Assembly: GCA_947487205.1 (NCBI GenBank)
Contig: CANKVU010000002.1
Span: forward strand, 62,001 to 126,000
Length of the DNA: 64,000 bases
From: an uncultured Paracoccaceae bacterium
GTDB taxonomy: Bacteria > Pseudomonadota > Alphaproteobacteria > Rhodobacterales > Rhodobacteraceae
Direction of reading: 5' to 3'
In this document: piece after piece, positions 61,409 to 64,000 of the stretch
Layout: the number at the start of each line of letters is the position of its first letter
How positions within the stretch are numbered: position 1 is the first letter of the stretch
Translations under genes and position numbers: made by a program
Notes under the pieces: model-generated
What the model was told of the DNA's origin: nothing
The model's input: the letters and a program-made list of their open reading frames with translations, nothing else
The model's database searches: none

Positions 61409-63628
61409 TCATGCCAGCACCGTCTGCATCACGTCGACCTCTCCGGGGGCGCCGGCATCCTGCGCGGCCCCGGCCGGCCCGGCTGCGTCCGACAGGGCGG
61501 GCGCGATCATGCCGTCGACCAGGAAGGCGATCGCCTCGGAGGCCAGCTCCGAGACCGTGGCGCCCGCGGCGGCGGCGGTGTCGACGAAGCCCGCCTGGTG
61601 GATCAGCGCGTCGGAATAGACCTCGCCCCCGGCCATGCGGGTCGAGGCGATGCCGTCGTCCACGATCTCGGCCACGTTGGCGAGCAGGTTCGACCCCGCG
61701 ATCACCGCCACCTCGGCCTGCAGCTCGTCGGCGAAGGCGTCGCGGGCCGCGCGCACCTGGTCGGCATCGCCGACCACGTTGGTCTGGGCGATCCGGTCCA
61801 CGGTCACGAAATCGCCCGCCACATAAAGCACGCGCAACAGGTCCAGCCCCTCGAACAGCGCATGCCCGGCGGTGGCGGCGGCGATGTCGCGGCCGCCATC
61901 GGCCAGCCGCGCGAGCGTCTGCGCGAAGGCCGCGTCGAGGGCGGCATCGACATCCGCGCCGATCGTCTCGATCCGGGCGGCGTTCCAGGCCAGGTTGTCG
62001 CCGCCCGAGATCCCCGCCGGGAACGCGTCCGCCGCCCGTCCCGCATCCGTCCCGACCGCGTCGGGCCGCGCGGGGGCGTCCGCCGGCGCGCCGTCCCGAC
62101 CCTGTCCCGGCAGGCCGGCCATGTCCCGCCCCGCCGCCGCCGCGCCCGGCGTCGCGGCCCCGCCCGGGCCCGCCGCGGCCGCCGCCGCCGGCCCGGCGAA
62201 GCCGGTCTCGACGGTATCGGCGTCGAGAAGGACGTTGGTCTGCTCGATCACGGCGAGGTCGATCATGTCGCCGCCCACCACGATCAGGTCGTAGGCGAAG
62301 CCCAGCTCCCAGAAGCTCGCGGCGTTGACGAGTTCGTTGCCGCCCATCTCGATGCGGGTCTCGCGGCCCGACAGGGTGATCTCGGCCCGGTCGTGGTCGG
62401 TGGCGAAATTGTACTGCTCGACCCAGTTGATCTGGGTCACGTCGCCCTCGATCCGCACCACCGACCAGGCCGCGGGGGCGTCGCCCCCGCCCCCGCCGCC
62501 CGGCGCCGCGCCGGGCCCGGGGGTCTGCGCGATCTCGGCGGCGTTGACCGCGGCGGACGGGCCGGACGGGGCGCCGGCCGGGCCGGGGACGGCGTCGCGG
62601 TCCACCACCACGTTGCGCTGGGTGATCGCGTCGAGCGCGACGATCCGCCCCCCCACCGCGATCACCGGGGCGTCGAGCCAGTTCGATACGATCGCGGCCT
62701 GGTTCACCGCGACATTCGCCCCGGTCCAGATCCCGGGGCCGGAGGAATGCGACGATCCCCCGCCGTCCCCGTCGCCGTCCCCGTCCCCGTCGCCGCCGGG
62801 CAGGCCCGCGAAGGGATCAGGCGGGGCGGCGTCCGATGGCCCCTGCCCGTCCTCCGCGTCCGGGTCCGCCCCCGCTGGCACGGGCAGCGGCAGGTCGCGC
62901 CCGGCCAGGTGATCGGGGCGGAACGCGGCCCAGTCGGGCATCTCGTCCGCGCGCTGGCCGTCGACGCGGATCCCCGCCGCCTCGGGCCCGCGCAGCGTCT
63001 CGATCCGGAGCGGGCCGCTCTCGACGCTGCCGGCGGGCGGCAGGTCCGCGATCGCCGCGACGGCCGCGTCGCCCCAGCCCGCCTCCTCTGTCGGGGGGGC
63101 GAGCGCGACCGGGCCGATCCGCGCCGCCGCGTCGGCCAGCGCCATCAGCGCCTCCGTGGCGGGGGCCACAGGGGCGAAGCCGGCCGCGTCGATATCGCCC
63201 CGATTGTCGTTATCCGTCAGGACGTTGCGCTGCACCGTTACCGCGACGAGGGAAGAGGGCGGCAGGATCAGCACCTCCGCCCGCGACGTCGCCTCCGCGG
63301 CGACGGGCCCCGCGGGGGCGGCGCGATCGGGCGCCATGGCGAAGGAGAGCGGCTCCACCCGGCCCTGGACCGGGCCGGTGTCGACGCGCTGGACGGAATG
63401 GTGAAGGGGATGATGCGCGCCTTCGTAATCGAGCCGGGGCGCCACGCCGGCCAGATCGTGCGGCGCCTCGGCGGCCGCGCGCCCCAGGTCGAGCGGCGGC
63501 CGGGCGGCCGCGTCGGGCTCAGGATCGACGAAGGGGTCGTAGCCGTCGCGCGCGCGCCCCTCCTCGATGGCGAGGGCGAAGAGGCCGGCGAAATGCGCGA
63601 TGGCGTCTGTGGTCGGATCGAGCGGCAT
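61409..63628 (-). CDS. Candidate type I secreted protein with QxNV repeats
   Basis: A 739-residue acidic, Ala/Gly/Asp-rich protein with no family I know and no N-terminal signal. From residue ~115 on, a pattern recurs: I-x-Q-x-N-V-x-x-D-x-D-x-V (VQRNVLTDND, ITQRNVVVDRDAV, VEQYNFATDHD, IEQTNVLLDADTV, IAQTNVVGDADQV), mostly just after GGD/AGD, alternating with N-x-A-x-I units (VNQAAIVSNW, VNAAEIAQT, WNAARIETI, ANVAEIVDD). A (GD)n run (~285-297) divides it. No RTX nonapeptides are present. It is encoded directly before the secretion ABC gene, so secretion is likely. The C-terminus (VDVMQTVLA) is hydrophobic, as is usual for such substrates. Confidence 0.65.
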   Translation of the reverse strand: MPLDPTTDAIAHFAGLFALAIEEGRARDGYDPFVDPEPDAAARPPLDLGRAAAEAPHDLAGVAPRLDYEGAHHPLHHSVQRVDTGPVQGRVEPLSFAMAPDRAAPAGPVAAEATSRAEVLILPPSSLVAVTVQRNVLTDNDNRGDIDAAGFAPVAPATEALMALADAAARIGPVALAPPTEEAGWGDAAVAAIADLPPAGSVESGPLRIETLRGPEAAGIRVDGQRADEMPDWAAFRPDHLAGRDLPLPVPAGADPDAEDGQGPSDAAPPDPFAGLPGGDGDGDGDGDGGGSSHSSGPGIWTGANVAVNQAAIVSNWLDAPVIAVGGRIVALDAITQRNVVVDRDAVPGPAGAPSGPSAAVNAAEIAQTPGPGAAPGGGGGGDAPAAWSVVRIEGDVTQINWVEQYNFATDHDRAEITLSGRETRIEMGGNELVNAASFWELGFAYDLIVVGGDMIDLAVIEQTNVLLDADTVETGFAGPAAAAAAGPGGAATPGAAAAGRDMAGLPGQGRDGAPADAPARPDAVGTDAGRAADAFPAGISGGDNLAWNAARIETIGADVDAALDAAFAQTLARLADGGRDIAAATAGHALFEGLDLLRVLYVAGDFVTVDRIAQTNVVGDADQVRAARDAFADELQAEVAVIAGSNLLANVAEIVDDGIASTRMAGGEVYSDALIHQAGFVDTAAAAGATVSELASEAIAFLVDGMIAPALSDAAGPAGAAQDAGAPGEVDVMQTVLA
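62761..62796. repeat. Hexamer-like (GTCGCC/GTCCCC) simple repeat encoding (GD)n
   Basis: Runs of CCGTCCCCGTCGCCGTCCCCGTCC encode GGDGDGDGDGDGG on the minus strand. The six-base unit could change copy number by slippage without loss of frame. Confidence 0.7.
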
Positions 63629-63676
63629 GGTCCTGTCCCATCGGTCGCGTCAGTCCGGTCGGCGCCGGAGGAGATC

Positions 63677-63700
63677 GGCCCGCGCGCGAAGGCGCGGGCC
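63677..63700 (-). terminator. Hairpin 2 downstream of the partial gene
   Basis: A perfect 9-bp stem GGCCCGCGC / GCGCGGGCC with a 6-base loop, between the partial glycine-rich gene and the 739-residue gene. It may act as terminator, attenuator or mRNA stabiliser. Confidence 0.45.
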
Positions 63701-63711
63701 GCCTGCAGAAG

Positions 63712-63741
63712 GCCCCGGGGCCGGCGCACCGGCCCCGGGGC
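63712..63741 (-). terminator. Hairpin 1 downstream of the partial gene
   Basis: A perfect 13-bp stem GCCCCGGGGCCGG / CCGGCCCCGGGGC with loop CGCA, 14 bp after the stop of the partial gene. It is the strongest hairpin in the window. Confidence 0.6.
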
Positions 63742-63755
63742 GCGGGACACGGCGA

Positions 63756-64000
63756 TCAGGCGTCGCCGTCCTCGCCCGTGTAGGCGGAGCTGAACGCGCC
63801 GCCGACCACCGTCATGTCGACGGTGTTGCCGAGCACGTTGGCGCCCATGACGATGTCCTGGTTGAACGCGCCCACATCGAGCTGCGCCGCCGAGGAGGCG
63901 AAGGATTCGCCGGTCACGTAGCCGTCGTCCCCGTTGCCAGAGCCCCACGAGCCGGCATTGCCGCCCATGCCGCCGTCGCCGGTCGAGGCGCTGCCGCCGG
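63756..64000 (-). CDS. Glycine-rich candidate secreted protein, 3' part
   Basis: At least 81 residues, open to the window edge; the ATG in the track (63968) is internal, since the frame continues upstream as GGSASTGDGG. The visible part is Gly/Ser-rich, then ASSAAQLDVGAFNQDIVMGANVLGNTVDMTVVGGAFSSAYTGEDGDA. NQDIVMGANVLGNTVDMTVVGG recalls the N-V/VVGG elements of the 739-residue neighbour. It is probably a second substrate or structural partner of the type I system. Its N-terminal part is not in the window. Confidence 0.6.
   Translation of the reverse strand, partial: GGSASTGDGGMGGNAGSWGSGNGDDGYVTGESFASSAAQLDVGAFNQDIVMGANVLGNTVDMTVVGGAFSSAYTGEDGDA

Noticed and set aside
58942-62328. 1128-residue plus-strand ORF
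   Set aside because: Antisense to the adaptor, ABC exporter and repeat protein; shadow composition.
61409-63628. RTX toxin or adhesin
   Set aside because: No GGxGxDxUx nonapeptides; only a short (GD)n run and a different repeat.

Overview
The window looks like one chromosomal segment of a very GC-rich, aerobic, halotolerant alphaproteobacterium, most likely a marine or saline Rhodobacteraceae (Roseobacter-type). The evidence is the mix of genes: an ectoine operon with ectR and the dedicated aspartokinase, TAXI- and TakP-type TRAP transporters, several ABC uptake systems, heterotetrameric sarcosine oxidase, and a GTA-type holin domain. I saw no rRNA, tRNA, insertion sequence, integrase or CRISPR array. 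The high GC makes long antisense shadow ORFs, which I left out.

Layout. 1-1.9 kb: 3' end of a cytochrome bo3 quinol oxidase operon (cyoB'-cyoC-cyoD). 1.9-4 kb: an orphan TAXI binding protein with a periplasmic coiled-coil protein. 4.2-10.7 kb: htpX, then on the minus strand a TAXI TRAP system (binding protein, fused permease, universal stress protein) ending in a class III aminotransferase. 10.9-13.3 kb: an 800-residue protein that joins a GTA-type holin to a lytic transglycosylase, a peptidoglycan-binding module and a C-terminal module. 13.4-18.4 kb: two tandem TakP-like binding proteins divergent from dctQM, whose DctM carries a glycine-rich GGFNFG-repeat tail. 18.5-20.8 kb: a nucleotide-sugar epimerase and a glycerate 2-kinase. 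20.8-25.3 kb: ectABC-ask with divergent ectR. 25.3-29.8 kb: a branched-chain-type ABC transporter (SBP-livHMGF). 29.9-31.7 kb: a YgiC/YgiB-like pair. 31.7-38.8 kb: a sugar/polyol ABC transporter with an L-xylulose-reductase-like SDR, a small P-loop kinase and a divergent ROK repressor with a perfect operator palindrome. 38.8-43.4 kb: a compact, interleaved membrane/lipid group (cytochrome b561, membrane sulfatase-like enzyme, flippase-like protein, CDP-alcohol phosphatidyltransferase, FkbM methyltransferase). 43.3-51.5 kb: a GlxA/AraC regulator divergent from soxBDAG, then sdaA and a second universal stress protein. 51.5-57.1 kb: GH13 glucosidase, alkaline phosphatase, YnfA, GNAT-nitrilase fusion. 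57.2-64 kb: a type I secretion ABC/adaptor pair with a membrane protein and two unusual repeat or glycine-rich candidate substrates, the second cut by the window end.

How it fits together. The region is dominated by scavenging of small organic osmolytes and nutrients (2-oxo acids, polyols, sarcosine/betaine breakdown to pyruvate) plus osmoadaptation by ectoine. The least explained parts, and the best candidates for something new, are the holin-lysin fusion, the type I secretion locus with its QxNV-repeat protein, and the interleaved lipid cluster, one gene of which appears to start at an ATC codon.
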